A program made the translations under genes and the position numbers. Positions 1 through 9,324 of a stretch of 35,205 nucleotides of DNA are shown here, piece after piece. This stretch comes from an uncultured Clostridium sp. (lineage in GTDB: Bacteria; Bacillota; Clostridia; Lachnospirales; Lachnospiraceae): assembly GCA_945917985.1 (NCBI GenBank), contig CAMEIH010000030.1, positions 1 to 35,205 of the forward strand, read 5' to 3'. Position 1 is the stretch's first letter. Each line of letters begins with the position of its first letter. The notes under the pieces are model-generated. The model was not told the origin of the DNA. It saw only the letters and a program-made list of their open reading frames with translations, and did no database searches.

Positions 1-54
1 CCGTATGTCCGGTGCTGTGAGAGGACGGCGGTTAGTCGCCGCCTCCTACTCGAT
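1..54 (+). mobile_element. 3' end of a group II intron (domain V tail and domain VI)
   Basis: The window opens inside what looks like the 3' strand of intron domain V (GTCCGGTGCT at 7-16). A domain VI-like hairpin follows: CGGCG (26-30) pairs with CGCCG (37-41), and AGG (22-24) pairs with CCT (45-47). An unpaired A at 48 is 7 nt from a likely 3' splice site after A53-T54, matching the usual branch-point distance and the 3' AY rule. The intron body and any reverse transcriptase would lie left of the window. The call rests on pattern recognition of a short piece. Confidence 0.62.
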
Positions 55-204
55 TGCCTTTCTCATTTTTTATTAAAATTTATTATATAAAAATAAACAA
101 ATTATTAAATCATTCCCACAAAGAAAAAGTGAGATAATGAAAGTAAAAAAGAGAAAAATAGAGAAAATTAAATAAAAAGCAACTGTATTTGCTTGTGATA
201 CCGT

Positions 205-233
205 TTGCAAAGCGGTGCATATAAAATTAATAT
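205..233 (+). promoter_or_regulatory. Sigma-A type promoter of groESL
   Basis: TTGCAA at 205-210 and TAATAT at 228-233 are separated by 17 bp. This places the transcription start near 240, just before the CIRCE operator. An imperfect palindrome (ACCG, TTTGCAAA, then CGGT with one extra G, 200-216) overlaps the -35 box and could be an extra operator. Bases 55-199 are very AT-rich and hold nothing else I can support. Confidence 0.6.
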
Positions 234-245
234 ATGTCTTAACGA

Positions 246-272
246 TTAGCACTCGAACAAAATGAGTGCTAA
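246..272 (+). promoter_or_regulatory. CIRCE operator (HrcA binding site)
   Basis: TTAGCACTC (246-254), a 9-nt spacer (255-263) and GAGTGCTAA (264-272) form the perfect CIRCE inverted repeat. In Firmicutes HrcA binds this element to repress groESL and dnaK operons, and heat stress relieves the repression. The element lies between the predicted transcription start and groES, so it would be in the 5' leader of the mRNA. Confidence 0.97.
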
Positions 273-319
273 CAAATAAAGGAAAACATTTTTTTAACAT
301 AATAAAGGAGGCAGTTAAA

Positions 320-604
320 ATGAAGTTAGTACCCTTAGGAGACAGAGTTGTATTAAAGCAGTTGGTTGCAGAGGAAACTACAAAGTCAGGTATTGTTTTA
401 CCCGGACAGAGCAAAGAAAAACCTCAGCAGGCAGAAGTTATCGCAGTAGGTCCCGGCGGCACAGTTGACGGCAAAGAAGTAAAAATGGAAGTGAAGGTAG
501 GAGATCAGGTAATCTATTCCAAATATGCCGGAACAGAAGTTAAACTTGATGAAGAAGAATACATTGTTGTGAAGCAGAACGATATTCTTGCAATTATTGA
601 ATAA
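320..604 (+). CDS. groES: Co-chaperonin GroES
   Basis: This encodes the 10-kDa co-chaperonin that caps the GroEL folding chamber in the cytoplasm. The protein is 94 residues, the normal length for the family. It starts MKLVPLGDRVV and carries the flexible mobile loop (around residues 18-35, ending in the GIVLPG segment) that contacts GroEL. The open frame extends upstream, but the ATG at 320 is the start because a strong AGGAGG site (307-312) lies just before it and the protein aligns from there. It is the first gene of a groES-groEL operon under CIRCE control, 123 nt before groEL. Confidence 0.98.
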   Translation: MKLVPLGDRVVLKQLVAEETTKSGIVLPGQSKEKPQQAEVIAVGPGGTVDGKEVKMEVKVGDQVIYSKYAGTEVKLDEEEYIVVKQNDILAIIE

Positions 605-659
605 CATTGCTTCGATGAGCCGAAGCTTTGAAAATAGAGTCATACAAGCCGAAGCTTTT

Positions 660-2350
<1,691 letters not shown>

Positions 2351-2353
<3 letters not shown>

Positions 2354-2418
2354 CCCATCGGAAGAAAATCAAGCGCGGTCCCTTTATGGGGCCGCATTTG
2401 ATTTTACCCGATGGGTTA
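2351..2418 (+). repeat. Long near-perfect hairpin at the groEL stop codon
   Basis: Three nested arm pairs are visible: TAACCCATCGG (2351-2361) with CCGATGGGTTA (2408-2418), AAAATCAA (2365-2372) with TTGATTTT (2398-2405), and GCGGTCCC (2375-2382) with GGGGCCGC (2388-2395, one G-U pair). The innermost stem is followed by a T-rich run (2397-2405) and could act as a terminator by itself. The left outer arm includes the groEL stop codon. The right outer arm is part of a 28-nt sequence that recurs at 2500-2527. Confidence 0.75.
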
Positions 2419-2527
2419 ACGATAAATGCGAAGCATTTAGAGTTTGCATACCGCTGCGTAGCAGCAGTAGAGCACGAAGTGCGAGTATGCGAGTTAAAAT
2501 ACCCGATGGGTTAACGATAAATGCGAA
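2405..2527 (+). repeat. 28-nt direct repeat flanking a multi-hairpin element
   Basis: An exact 28-nt sequence occurs at 2405-2432 and again at 2500-2527. Between and within the copies lie short hairpins that all have three-base loops: ACCC-GAT-GGGT (2406-2416), AAATGC-GAA-GCATTT (2424-2438), GCTGC-GTA-GCAGC (2453-2465, closing bases vary) and GCAC-GAA-GTGC (2472-2482). The last two are enclosed by GCATAC (2446-2451) and GTATGC (2485-2490), giving a branched, cloverleaf-like fold. It contains no open frame of note. I read it as a structured intergenic repeat in the 3' part of the groESL transcript; its function is unknown. Confidence 0.6.
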
Positions 2528-2568
2528 AACGCCCTGTGCAATTTCCCTGCACAGGGCGTTTTTGTTAT
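2528..2568 (+). terminator. Rho-independent terminator of groESL
   Basis: A perfect 13-bp stem, AACGCCCTGTGCA (2528-2540) with TGCACAGGGCGTT (2548-2560), has a 7-nt loop and is followed by TTTGTTATT. It ends the groESL transcription unit just before the rel promoter. Confidence 0.95.
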
Positions 2569-2577
2569 TGACCGGCG

Positions 2578-2606
2578 TTGACGAACACTTGAAAAAAATA
2601 TATAAT
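2578..2606 (+). promoter_or_regulatory. Sigma-A promoter of rel
   Basis: TTGACG (2578-2583) and TATAAT (2601-2606) are spaced by 17 bp. This is a near-consensus housekeeping promoter about 50 bp upstream of the rel start codon. Confidence 0.82.
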
Positions 2607-2658
2607 ATTTTTATTATGCCGTTAAAGCAGTAGATTACTACAGCAAAGGTGTGAGTGT

Positions 2659-4980
2659 ATGACAGAAGAAGGAAAAGAAACAACGAAAAAAGAAGTGGTA
2701 ATTGATGATGGCAGAATTGAGGCCATACAGGAGTTTCAAAGTCCTGAGCAGCTTTACAATGACCTGATCCTGCGGGTAAAGAAGTATCACCCTTCCGATG
2801 ATATTTCTCTGATAGAGAAAGCCTATAAGGTCGCGTCGGAAGCCCATAAGGACCAGCTCCGAAAATCAGGAGAGCCATATATCATTCATCCGTTATATGT
2901 TGCTATTATTTTGGCAGACCTTGAAATGGACAAGGAAACCATTGCCGCCGGGCTTCTCCATGACGTGGTGGAAGACACCATTATGACGGAACAGGAGATC
3001 AGGCAGCAGTTCGGTGATGAGGTGGCGCTTCTGGTAGACGGCGTTACCAAGCTGCAAAAACTGCAGTTCACGGGAAACGGAGATCAGCCTGACAGACTGG
3101 AAATGCAGGCGGAAAATCTTCGTAAAATGTTTCTTGCCATGGCAAAGGATATCCGTGTGATTCTGATCAAACTGGCAGACAGACTTCACAACATGCGTAC
3201 CTTAAAGTACCAGAAGCCGGAAAGCCAGCAGCGCATAGCCAGAGAAACACTGGATATCTATGCGCCTATTGCACAGAGACTCGGTATTTCCAAAATCAAA
3301 GTGGAACTGGATGATCTTTCCCTGAAATATCTGGAACCGGAAGCTTATTATGATCTGGTGGATAAAATCGCAGTGCGCAAGAATGTCCGCGAAAAATATA
3401 TCCAGAGCATTGTGGATGAGGTCAGTGAGCATATTAAAAACGCCGGCATCAAAGCACAGATTGACGGCCGTGTGAAGCATTTCTTCAGCATCTACAAAAA
3501 AATGAAAAATCAGAATAAGACCATTGATCAGATTTATGATCTGTTTGCCGTGCGTATTATTGTGGACACGGTAAAGGATTGCTATGCAGCGTTGGGTGTC
3601 ATTCATGAAATGTATAAACCCATACCCGGTCGTTTTAAAGATTATATTGCCATGCCGAAGGAAAATATGTATCAGTCACTTCACACCACACTGATCGGAA
3701 CAAACGGACAGCCCTTTGAGATTCAGATCCGTACCTTTGAAATGCATAAGGCTGCGGAATACGGTATTGCTGCCCACTGGAAATATAAGGAGGCCTCCGA
3801 TGGCAAAAAAGCGGATAACTCGGAGGAAGAAAAACTGACATGGCTCCGCCAGATTCTGGAATGGCAGAGAGATATGTCCGATAACAAAGAGTTCATGAAA
3901 CTGTTAAAGAGTGATCTTGACCTGTTTTCGGATAGTGTTTACTGTTTTACACCCTCCGGAGAAGTGAAAAATCTCCCGGCAGGTTCTACACCCATCGATT
4001 TCGCGTACAGCATTCACAGCGCGGTGGGCAATAAGATGATTGGAGCCAGAGTGAACGGCAAGCTGGTGACGATCGATTATGAAATAAAAAATGGTGATCA
4101 GATTGAAATTTTAACCTCCCAGAATTCGAAAGGACCAAGCCGTGACTGGCTCAATGTGGTCAAGAGTACCCAGGCGAAAAACAAGATCAACCAATGGTTT
4201 AAAAATGAGTTTAAAGAAGAAAATATTGTAAAAGGAAAAGAACTTTTAAACAATTACTGCAGAGCAAGAGGAATCAATATCCAGAATCTGATGAAGCCGG
4301 ATTACACGGAAGCAATCATGCGTAAGTACGGTTTCAGAGATTGGGATGCAGTGCTTGCGGCAATCGGTCATGGTGGATTAAAGGAAGGCCAGATCATCAA
4401 CAAGATGATGGAATTCTATGAAAAAGACCATAAGGTTGTCATGACCAATGAGCAGGTGCTGGCACAGGTGGCGGAAAATGCACAGAGTGTTTCCGCAAGT
4501 CCTGCAAAGATGAAATCAAAGAGTGGAATCGTGGTGAAGGGAATCCATGATATTGCGGTTCGTTTCTCCAAATGCTGTTCTCCTGTGCCGGGAGATGAAA
4601 TTGTGGGATTTGTCACCAGAGGAAGAGGTGTTTCCATTCACAGGACAGATTGCATTAATATTCTGAATCTTCCCGAAATGGAAAGGGAGAGACTGATTGA
4701 TGCAGAATGGGAGCATTCTGCAGATGAGATTGCGGGTGGCAAATATCTTGCAGAAATCAAGATTTATGCCAATAACAGAAACGGTCTTCTTGCCGATATC
4801 TCCAAGGCTCTTACGGAGAAGAATATTGATATTCTTTCCATGAATACCAGAACCAGTAAACAGGGGCTTGCCACAATGTCAACATCGTTTGAAATTAGCA
4901 GCAGGGAAGAACTGATCAGGATCATTGAAAAAATCAAATCCATTGACAGTGTGATTGATATTGAGAGAACCACTGGCTGA
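2659..4980 (+). CDS. relA: Bifunctional (p)ppGpp synthetase/hydrolase Rel (RelA/SpoT family)
   Basis: This protein makes and degrades the stringent-response alarmone (p)ppGpp in the cytoplasm. At 773 residues it is slightly longer than the usual 720-750. The order is HD hydrolase (about 45-190, metal-binding H101-D102 and E105-D106), nucleotidyltransferase (about 250-370, with GRFKDYIAMPK), TGS (about 405-470), the conserved Cys/His region (CCSPVPGD), and a C-terminal ACT domain. RFKD is the form known from bifunctional Rel enzymes, whereas mono-functional RelA has an acidic ExDD version. The intact HD residues also suggest hydrolysis is retained. A good promoter lies at 2578-2606 and the ribosome site (AAAGGTG) is modest. 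It is the first gene of an operon with the hydrolase and lipoprotein genes that follow. Confidence 0.97.
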   Translation: MTEEGKETTKKEVVIDDGRIEAIQEFQSPEQLYNDLILRVKKYHPSDDISLIEKAYKVASEAHKDQLRKSGEPYIIHPLYVAIILADLEMDKETIAAGLLHDVVEDTIMTEQEIRQQFGDEVALLVDGVTKLQKLQFTGNGDQPDRLEMQAENLRKMFLAMAKDIRVILIKLADRLHNMRTLKYQKPESQQRIARETLDIYAPIAQRLGISKIKVELDDLSLKYLEPEAYYDLVDKIAVRKNVREKYIQSIVDEVSEHIKNAGIKAQIDGRVKHFFSIYKKMKNQNKTIDQIYDLFAVRIIVDTVKDCYAALGVIHEMYKPIPGRFKDYIAMPKENMYQSLHTTLIGTNGQPFEIQIRTFEMHKAAEYGIAAHWKYKEASDGKKADNSEEEKLTWLRQILEWQRDMSDNKEFMKLLKSDLDLFSDSVYCFTPSGEVKNLPAGSTPIDFAYSIHSAVGNKMIGARVNGKLVTIDYEIKNGDQIEILTSQNSKGPSRDWLNVVKSTQAKNKINQWFKNEFKEENIVKGKELLNNYCRARGINIQNLMKPDYTEAIMRKYGFRDWDAVLAAIGHGGLKEGQIINKMMEFYEKDHKVVMTNEQVLAQVAENAQSVSASPAKMKSKSGIVVKGIHDIAVRFSKCCSPVPGDEIVGFVTRGRGVSIHRTDCINILNLPEMERERLIDAEWEHSADEIAGGKYLAEIKIYANNRNGLLADISKALTEKNIDILSMNTRTSKQGLATMSTSFEISSREELIRIIEKIKSIDSVIDIERTTG

Positions 4981-5016
4981 TGGAGAAGGCATAGAATCCG
5001 CCAGAAAGGAAAGAAA

Positions 5017-5646
5017 ATGAATGAGTTAAAGATTGGAAAAATCACTCTCGGTATCTGCCAGACAAACTGCTATTTTGTGTATGAGGACGGAAAAAAGGAA
5101 GTGCTCCTTTTTGATCCGGCAGATCACGGTGATTATCTTTACAATGCTTTGAAGGAAAAGGGATTTTCTGTGGGAGCAATTCTGCTGACCCATGGACATT
5201 TTGATCATATCTGGGGAGCAGAGAAACTGAGGGAACTGTCAGGAGCAAAGCTTTATGCCTATGAAGGGGAAAAAGAGCTGTGCGGGGATGCCGGCTTAAA
5301 TGTATCTGCACAGGCGGGAAGAGCCTGTCAGGTGGTGCCTGATGTACTGTTTCGGGACGGAGAGGAATTTACCCTTCTTGGTATTACCGGAAAGGTGATT
5401 GCAACACCCGGACATACGGGAGGAAGCTGCTGCTATTATTTTGAAAAGGATAAGATATTGATCAGTGGAGATACTCTGTTTTTGGAATCTGTGGGAAGAA
5501 CGGATTTCCCCACAGGAAGCATGAGCACACTGGTGCGTTCCATCCGGGAAAAACTGATGGTGCTTCCCGATGATGTAAAGGTGTATCCGGGACACGGTCC
5601 ATCCACAACCATCGGATATGAAAGAGAAAATAACAGTTTTTATTAA
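5017..5646 (+). CDS. MBL-fold hydrolase, glyoxalase II-like
   Basis: This is a cytoplasmic metallo-beta-lactamase-fold hydrolase of 209 residues, of the YcbL/glyoxalase II-like group. The N-terminal TNCYFVY motif is followed by the zinc-binding THGHFDH motif, and then the downstream metal ligands in TPGHTGG, SGDTLF and PGHGPSTTIG, near the C-terminus. All metal ligands are present. It lacks the long C-terminal substrate domain of classical glyoxalase II, so the real substrate may be another thioester or lactone. It lies 36 nt after rel with its own GGAAAG ribosome site, which fits an operon. A hydrolase of this group next to rel is a common Clostridia arrangement. Confidence 0.88.
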   Translation: MNELKIGKITLGICQTNCYFVYEDGKKEVLLFDPADHGDYLYNALKEKGFSVGAILLTHGHFDHIWGAEKLRELSGAKLYAYEGEKELCGDAGLNVSAQAGRACQVVPDVLFRDGEEFTLLGITGKVIATPGHTGGSCCYYFEKDKILISGDTLFLESVGRTDFPTGSMSTLVRSIREKLMVLPDDVKVYPGHGPSTTIGYERENNSFY

Positions 5647-5696
5647 TAATAGAAATGGTCTGCAAAATAGACAGGCCGCATATGAGGAGGCAATGA

Positions 5697-6866
5697 ATGA
5701 AAAGAAAACTGATAACCTGTCTTTTGACATCAATTTTGGCGGCAATGCTGCTTGCAGGATGCGGAAAAAGTAATGAGCCGGAAACTGTTGTGGAGGAAGA
5801 AACCGCTCCTACACCTGAGGCGACCGCAGAACCCACGCCCACTCCGGAGCCGGAAGGATTTGCGGTAATTGAGGAGAGAAAAGTTGTGGACGGAAAGATG
5901 CAGAGTTATCTGACCGGTGAATGGAAAGAGGAAAGTGTCGTGACAAGACGTCCTATCGCCGTAATGATTCCCAATAATGCACCGGCAATGCCGCAATACG
6001 GTATTTCCAAGGCAAGTATTATCTATGAGGCACCCGTGGAAGGCCGTATTACAAGGCTGATGGCCGTATTTGAAGATTTTGACGATCTTGACAGAATCGG
6101 ACCTGTCAGAAGCAGCCGTGATTACTTTATTTATGTGGCTATGGGCTACGAGGCAATTTACTGCAACTGGGGTCTCGCAAGACCTTATGTGGAGGAACTG
6201 ATCAACCGTGATACGGTGCAGAATATCAGTGCGGCAGTGGAAGGAATCTACAATCCTGCCCATGAAGCCTTTGACAGAGTCAGCCGCCCCGGTTATGCGA
6301 CGGAGTTTACGGGATACCTGTTTATCGATGGCATGAAGGAAGCTGCAGAGCGCCTTTCCTATGACTGGGACTACGATGATGCTTATGTGCCTCCCTTTAC
6401 CTTCGCAGCGGAGGAGGTCAGGGCAGAGGACAATTATGAGGATGCAGAGAGTGCTGTAAAGATCATGCCCGGAGGAACGGAAGGAAATCAGGGCGGATAC
6501 GGTGCATACACTCCCTATTTTGAATATCATGAGGACGACGGTCTTTATTACCGTTATCAGGATGGAAAAGAACAGACAGATGAGATTGACGGAAGTCAGC
6601 TCGCGGTGTCCAACGTGGTGTTCCAGTATTGCCATGGAGAAGTGAGAGACGATCATGATTATCTGGCATTCGGCGTGCATGGTGAGGGTGATGCCATTGT
6701 GTTTACCGGAGGCAAGGTGATCAAGGGAACATGGAAGCGTTATGACGGTGATGCAACGCCTGCAAAGTTCTATGATGAGAACGGAGAAGAGATCATCTTT
6801 AATCAAGGCAAAACATGGATCTGCAATATCTGGCAGGAATACGGTGAGTTTGCAAAGTACGAATAA
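5697..6866 (+). CDS. DUF3048 (YerB-type) lipoprotein
   Basis: This is a predicted exported lipoprotein of 389 residues. The signal peptide MKRKLITCLLTSILAAM leads into the lipobox LLAGC, with the lipidated cysteine near residue 22. A low-complexity Pro/Glu/Thr linker (about 27-52) follows. DUF3048 begins with RRPIAVMIPNNAPAMPQ, contains RIGPVRSSRDYF, and is followed by the C-terminal DUF3048 half that ends near residue 385. The family includes B. subtilis YerB; its biochemical role is not established to my knowledge, and a cell-envelope role is only a suggestion. The start at 5697 follows GAGGAGG (5684-5690). It is the last gene of the rel operon and is followed directly by a terminator. Confidence 0.9.
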   Translation: MKRKLITCLLTSILAAMLLAGCGKSNEPETVVEEETAPTPEATAEPTPTPEPEGFAVIEERKVVDGKMQSYLTGEWKEESVVTRRPIAVMIPNNAPAMPQYGISKASIIYEAPVEGRITRLMAVFEDFDDLDRIGPVRSSRDYFIYVAMGYEAIYCNWGLARPYVEELINRDTVQNISAAVEGIYNPAHEAFDRVSRPGYATEFTGYLFIDGMKEAAERLSYDWDYDDAYVPPFTFAAEEVRAEDNYEDAESAVKIMPGGTEGNQGGYGAYTPYFEYHEDDGLYYRYQDGKEQTDEIDGSQLAVSNVVFQYCHGEVRDDHDYLAFGVHGEGDAIVFTGGKVIKGTWKRYDGDATPAKFYDENGEEIIFNQGKTWICNIWQEYGEFAKYE

Positions 6867-6880
6867 ATATAGAAGAAAAG

Positions 6881-6919
6881 AAGAGGAACCTTCCGGAGGA
6901 CGGAACGGTTCCTCTTTTA
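6881..6919 (+). terminator. Terminator of the rel operon
   Basis: AAGAGGAACC (6881-6890) pairs with GGTTCCTCTT (6907-6916). The inner arms TTCCG and CGGAA close over a five-base loop, and TTTTAT follows. It sits 14 nt after the DUF3048 gene. The upstream A-run could make it work in both directions. Confidence 0.93.
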
Positions 6920-6964
6920 TGTGGTGCGCCTTGCGGCGCATTCTGGCGGGCGCTTATCGGCTAC

Positions 6965-6993
6965 TTTACAATCCGTATGCTTTTGTGTATAAT
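6965..6993 (+). promoter_or_regulatory. Sigma-A promoter of glmS
   Basis: TTTACA (6965-6970) and TATAAT (6988-6993) have a 17-bp spacer. Transcription would start near 7000, about 55 nt before the glmS ribozyme cleavage site. Bases 6920-6964 contain only a small GC-rich hairpin and nothing else I can name. Confidence 0.82.
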
Positions 6994-7043
6994 GTTTGCG
7001 ATGAACCTTGATAACTGAATAGATTTTATGACTGTTATTGTTT

Positions 7044-7245
7044 TCCTCATTTAGCGCCAGAGCCTTAGACAGAACCGGGCGGCCTGAAACAGCAAAGCCC
7101 CGGGGATATCTTTAAGGATGACGAGGAGAAGGGTTATCGAAAATTCGGCGGATGCCCTTCCGCATCCTTCCGGTGCGGGATATACCGGCAAATATGCAGG
7201 TGACTGCAAAACAAATACGGTATAACGGAGGACGGGAATTTTTAC
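7044..7245 (+). ncRNA. glmS ribozyme (GlcN6P-responsive riboswitch)
   Basis: The leader of glmS contains the conserved core of the glmS ribozyme: AGCGCCAGAG (7053-7062), GACGAGGAGAAGGGTTATCG (7120-7139) and TTCGGCGGATGCC (7144-7156), followed by further paired elements to about 7240. Self-cleavage is expected between A7053 and G7054. In this family glucosamine-6-phosphate acts as the catalytic cofactor, and the cleaved glmS mRNA is then degraded, giving feedback control. All core segments I can recognise are intact. The 3' limit is approximate. Confidence 0.95.
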
Positions 7246-7286
7246 AGAAAACTGATTTGAAAGAATATGTCAGCGAATTTTCCCGT
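7232..7286 (+). other. Inverted repeat between ribozyme and glmS
   Basis: ACGGGAA (7232-7238) can pair with TTCCCGT (7280-7286) over an AT-rich 41-nt loop. There is no U-run after it. It overlaps the predicted 3' edge of the ribozyme and could be a peripheral stem or a separate stability element. Bases 7287-7354 are AT-rich and contain the glmS ribosome site. Confidence 0.35.
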
Positions 7287-7354
7287 AAGAATAGTAAAAA
7301 AGTAATTTTTATAAAGTAAACATATAACGAATATAGAAAGATGAGGAAAATGAT

Positions 7355-9178
7355 ATGTGTGGAATTATAGGATATACAGGAACAAAAGAGGCAAGTGAGA
7401 TCATGCTGGATGCGTTGGAACTTCTGGAGTACAGAGGATATGACAGTGCAGGAATCGCACTTTCCGATGAGAACGGCGGACCTGCAAGAATTATCAAGCG
7501 TGCGGGAAGAGTAAAGGATCTACGCCTTCTGTGTGAAGAAAAAAATGTTTCCGGACACTGTGGGATCGGTCACACCAGATGGGCGACCCACGGCGGAGTC
7601 AGTGATGAGAATGCACATCCCCACGGCTACGGCAAGGTTACCATTATTCACAACGGTATTATTGAGAACTACAGACAGCTGATCGAAAAGTATGAGCTGG
7701 ACGGAAAGTTGAAATCCCAGACTGACAGTGAAGTGGTGGCAGCAGTTCTCTCTCATTTTTATCAGGGAGATCCCTATTCGGCCATTCGAAAGACTGTCCT
7801 GAAGCTGAAAGGAACCTTTGCACTTGCCATTATGTTTGAGGATATACCCGGCAAAATTTATGCGGTTCGGAATGTAAGCCCTATCGTTGCGGCAAATACT
7901 GAGGACGGAGCCATCCTTTCCTCTGATGTGGCAGCGATTGTGCCTTTTACAACCCAATATTTTGTGGTACCGGAATTAAATGTGGTATGTCTTTCCAGAG
8001 AAGGCATTGAAATGTATGATCTGTCAGGTGACAAGGCCAGAATTGACTGGCTCACTGTTGACTGGGATATCAGCCGCAGCGACAAGGGCGGTTATCCGTT
8101 TTATATGGAAAAAGAGATCATGGAGCAGCCGGACGTCATCAATGATACCGTGCTTCCCAGAATCAAGGACGGTAAGCCTGATTTTACGGCAGAAGGAATT
8201 CAGGATGAGATGCTGGCCTCCTGCGAGAGAATCTGTGTGATCGCCTGCGGAACAGCCATGCATGCAGGACTTGTGGGAAAGAGCCTGATCCAGTCCATGA
8301 TCGGCATTCATGTGGATGTGGTGATGGCATCTGAGTTTATGTACAACGATCCTGTTGTGAATGACAAAACACTGGTGATCGCCATCTCCCAGTCGGGAGA
8401 GACGATTGATACGCTGGAGGCACTCAAGTTTGCAAGAAAGTGCGGCTCGCCCAGCATTTCCATTGTCAATGTGAAGGGAGCTTCCATTGCAAGGGCAAGT
8501 GAGCATGTGATTTATACCTGTGCGGGACCGGAAATCGCAGTGGCAAGCACCAAGGCATACACGACCCAGCTTGCAGTGCTTTATCTTCTGACAGCCAGAA
8601 TGGCTATCGCCAGAGGACTTTGGAGCGATGAACAGACAGAGAAATATATGAAGGAGCTTCTCCGTGTTCCGGAGGTTATGAAAGAGGTTCTTTCTCAGAA
8701 GGAAGAGATTCATCACATTGCGGATACCATCCTGAATGCAAAGGACGTTTTCATGATAGGAAGAGGGTTGGATTACTCCATTCTGCTGGAGGGATCCCTG
8801 AAATTGAAGGAGGTTTCCTACATTCATTCAGAGGCCTACGCATCCGGAGAGCTGAAACACGGAACCATCGCGCTGATCACTTCGGAGACACCGGTGATCG
8901 CAGTGGTAACCCAGGATAAGTTAAAGAGCAAGGAGCTTTCCAATATCAAGGAAGTACAGTCGAGAGGCGCAAAGGTGATTCTTCTGATCAAGGGCGACGA
9001 AGTGCTCGAGCAGGAGAAGATCTGGAGCAGGATATTCAGACTGCCCGTGATGGAGGATGAATTTATGGTAATGCCTGCATCGGTGGTACTTCAGCTGATT
9101 GCTTACTATGTATCTCTTGACAAGGGACTTGATGTGGATAAGCCGAGAAATCTTGCAAAGGTGGTAACGGTAGAATAA
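7355..9178 (+). CDS. glmS: Glutamine-fructose-6-phosphate aminotransferase (isomerizing)
   Basis: GlmS converts fructose-6-phosphate and glutamine to glucosamine-6-phosphate and glutamate. This is the first step of amino-sugar synthesis for peptidoglycan. The product is 607 residues, the usual length. Cys2 after the start Met (MCGIIGYTG) is the N-terminal nucleophile of the class II glutaminase domain (about 1-220), with HTRWATHG and HNGIIEN also present. Two SIS sugar-isomerase domains follow (SQSGET in the first; ASGELKHG in the second), and the chain ends in the conserved NLAKVVTVE. Start choice is fixed by the need for Cys at position 2. Expression should be controlled by the upstream ribozyme. 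A terminator lies downstream at 9235-9270. Confidence 0.98.
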   Translation: MCGIIGYTGTKEASEIMLDALELLEYRGYDSAGIALSDENGGPARIIKRAGRVKDLRLLCEEKNVSGHCGIGHTRWATHGGVSDENAHPHGYGKVTIIHNGIIENYRQLIEKYELDGKLKSQTDSEVVAAVLSHFYQGDPYSAIRKTVLKLKGTFALAIMFEDIPGKIYAVRNVSPIVAANTEDGAILSSDVAAIVPFTTQYFVVPELNVVCLSREGIEMYDLSGDKARIDWLTVDWDISRSDKGGYPFYMEKEIMEQPDVINDTVLPRIKDGKPDFTAEGIQDEMLASCERICVIACGTAMHAGLVGKSLIQSMIGIHVDVVMASEFMYNDPVVNDKTLVIAISQSGETIDTLEALKFARKCGSPSISIVNVKGASIARASEHVIYTCAGPEIAVASTKAYTTQLAVLYLLTARMAIARGLWSDEQTEKYMKELLRVPEVMKEVLSQKEEIHHIADTILNAKDVFMIGRGLDYSILLEGSLKLKEVSYIHSEAYASGELKHGTIALITSETPVIAVVTQDKLKSKELSNIKEVQSRGAKVILLIKGDEVLEQEKIWSRIFRLPVMEDEFMVMPASVVLQLIAYYVSLDKGLDVDKPRNLAKVVTVE

Positions 9179-9234
9179 TGATATGTAACAGAAAAAGTGC
9201 GGAAAACAATAACAGATAAAATCAGGGTTCGGTG

Positions 9235-9270
9235 GGTGTCCGCATCGAAAAAGATGCGGATACCTTTTTG
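9235..9270 (+). terminator. Terminator after glmS
   Basis: GGTGTCCGCATC (9235-9246) pairs with GATGCGGATACC (9253-9264; T-A/G-T wobble inside) over a GAAAAA loop and is followed by TTTTTG. It separates glmS from hemZ and shows that the upstream extension of the hemZ open frame (from 9232) is not coding. Confidence 0.92.
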
Positions 9271-9324
9271 TATGGGGCTTCGCAGCCTGCGGGAAACTTT
9301 TTAGTAAGGGAAAAAGAGGAAAAT

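Noticed and set aside
2384-2878. A 164-codon - strand open frame between groEL and rel
   Set aside because: It runs through a terminator, the rel promoter and the start of rel. Its sequence has no family character.
5730-6941. A 403-codon open frame on the - strand
   Set aside because: It is fully antisense to the DUF3048 lipoprotein gene, its translation resembles no family, and it has no ribosome site. It is a shadow of the + strand gene.
8024-8827. A 267-codon - strand open frame inside glmS
   Set aside because: It is antisense to a conserved enzyme gene, with no recognisable domain or start signal.
9232-9324. Extension of hemZ to an upstream start
   Set aside because: The extra codons lie in the glmS terminator hairpin (9235-9270), and ATG 9325 has a good ribosome site and the expected HemZ start.
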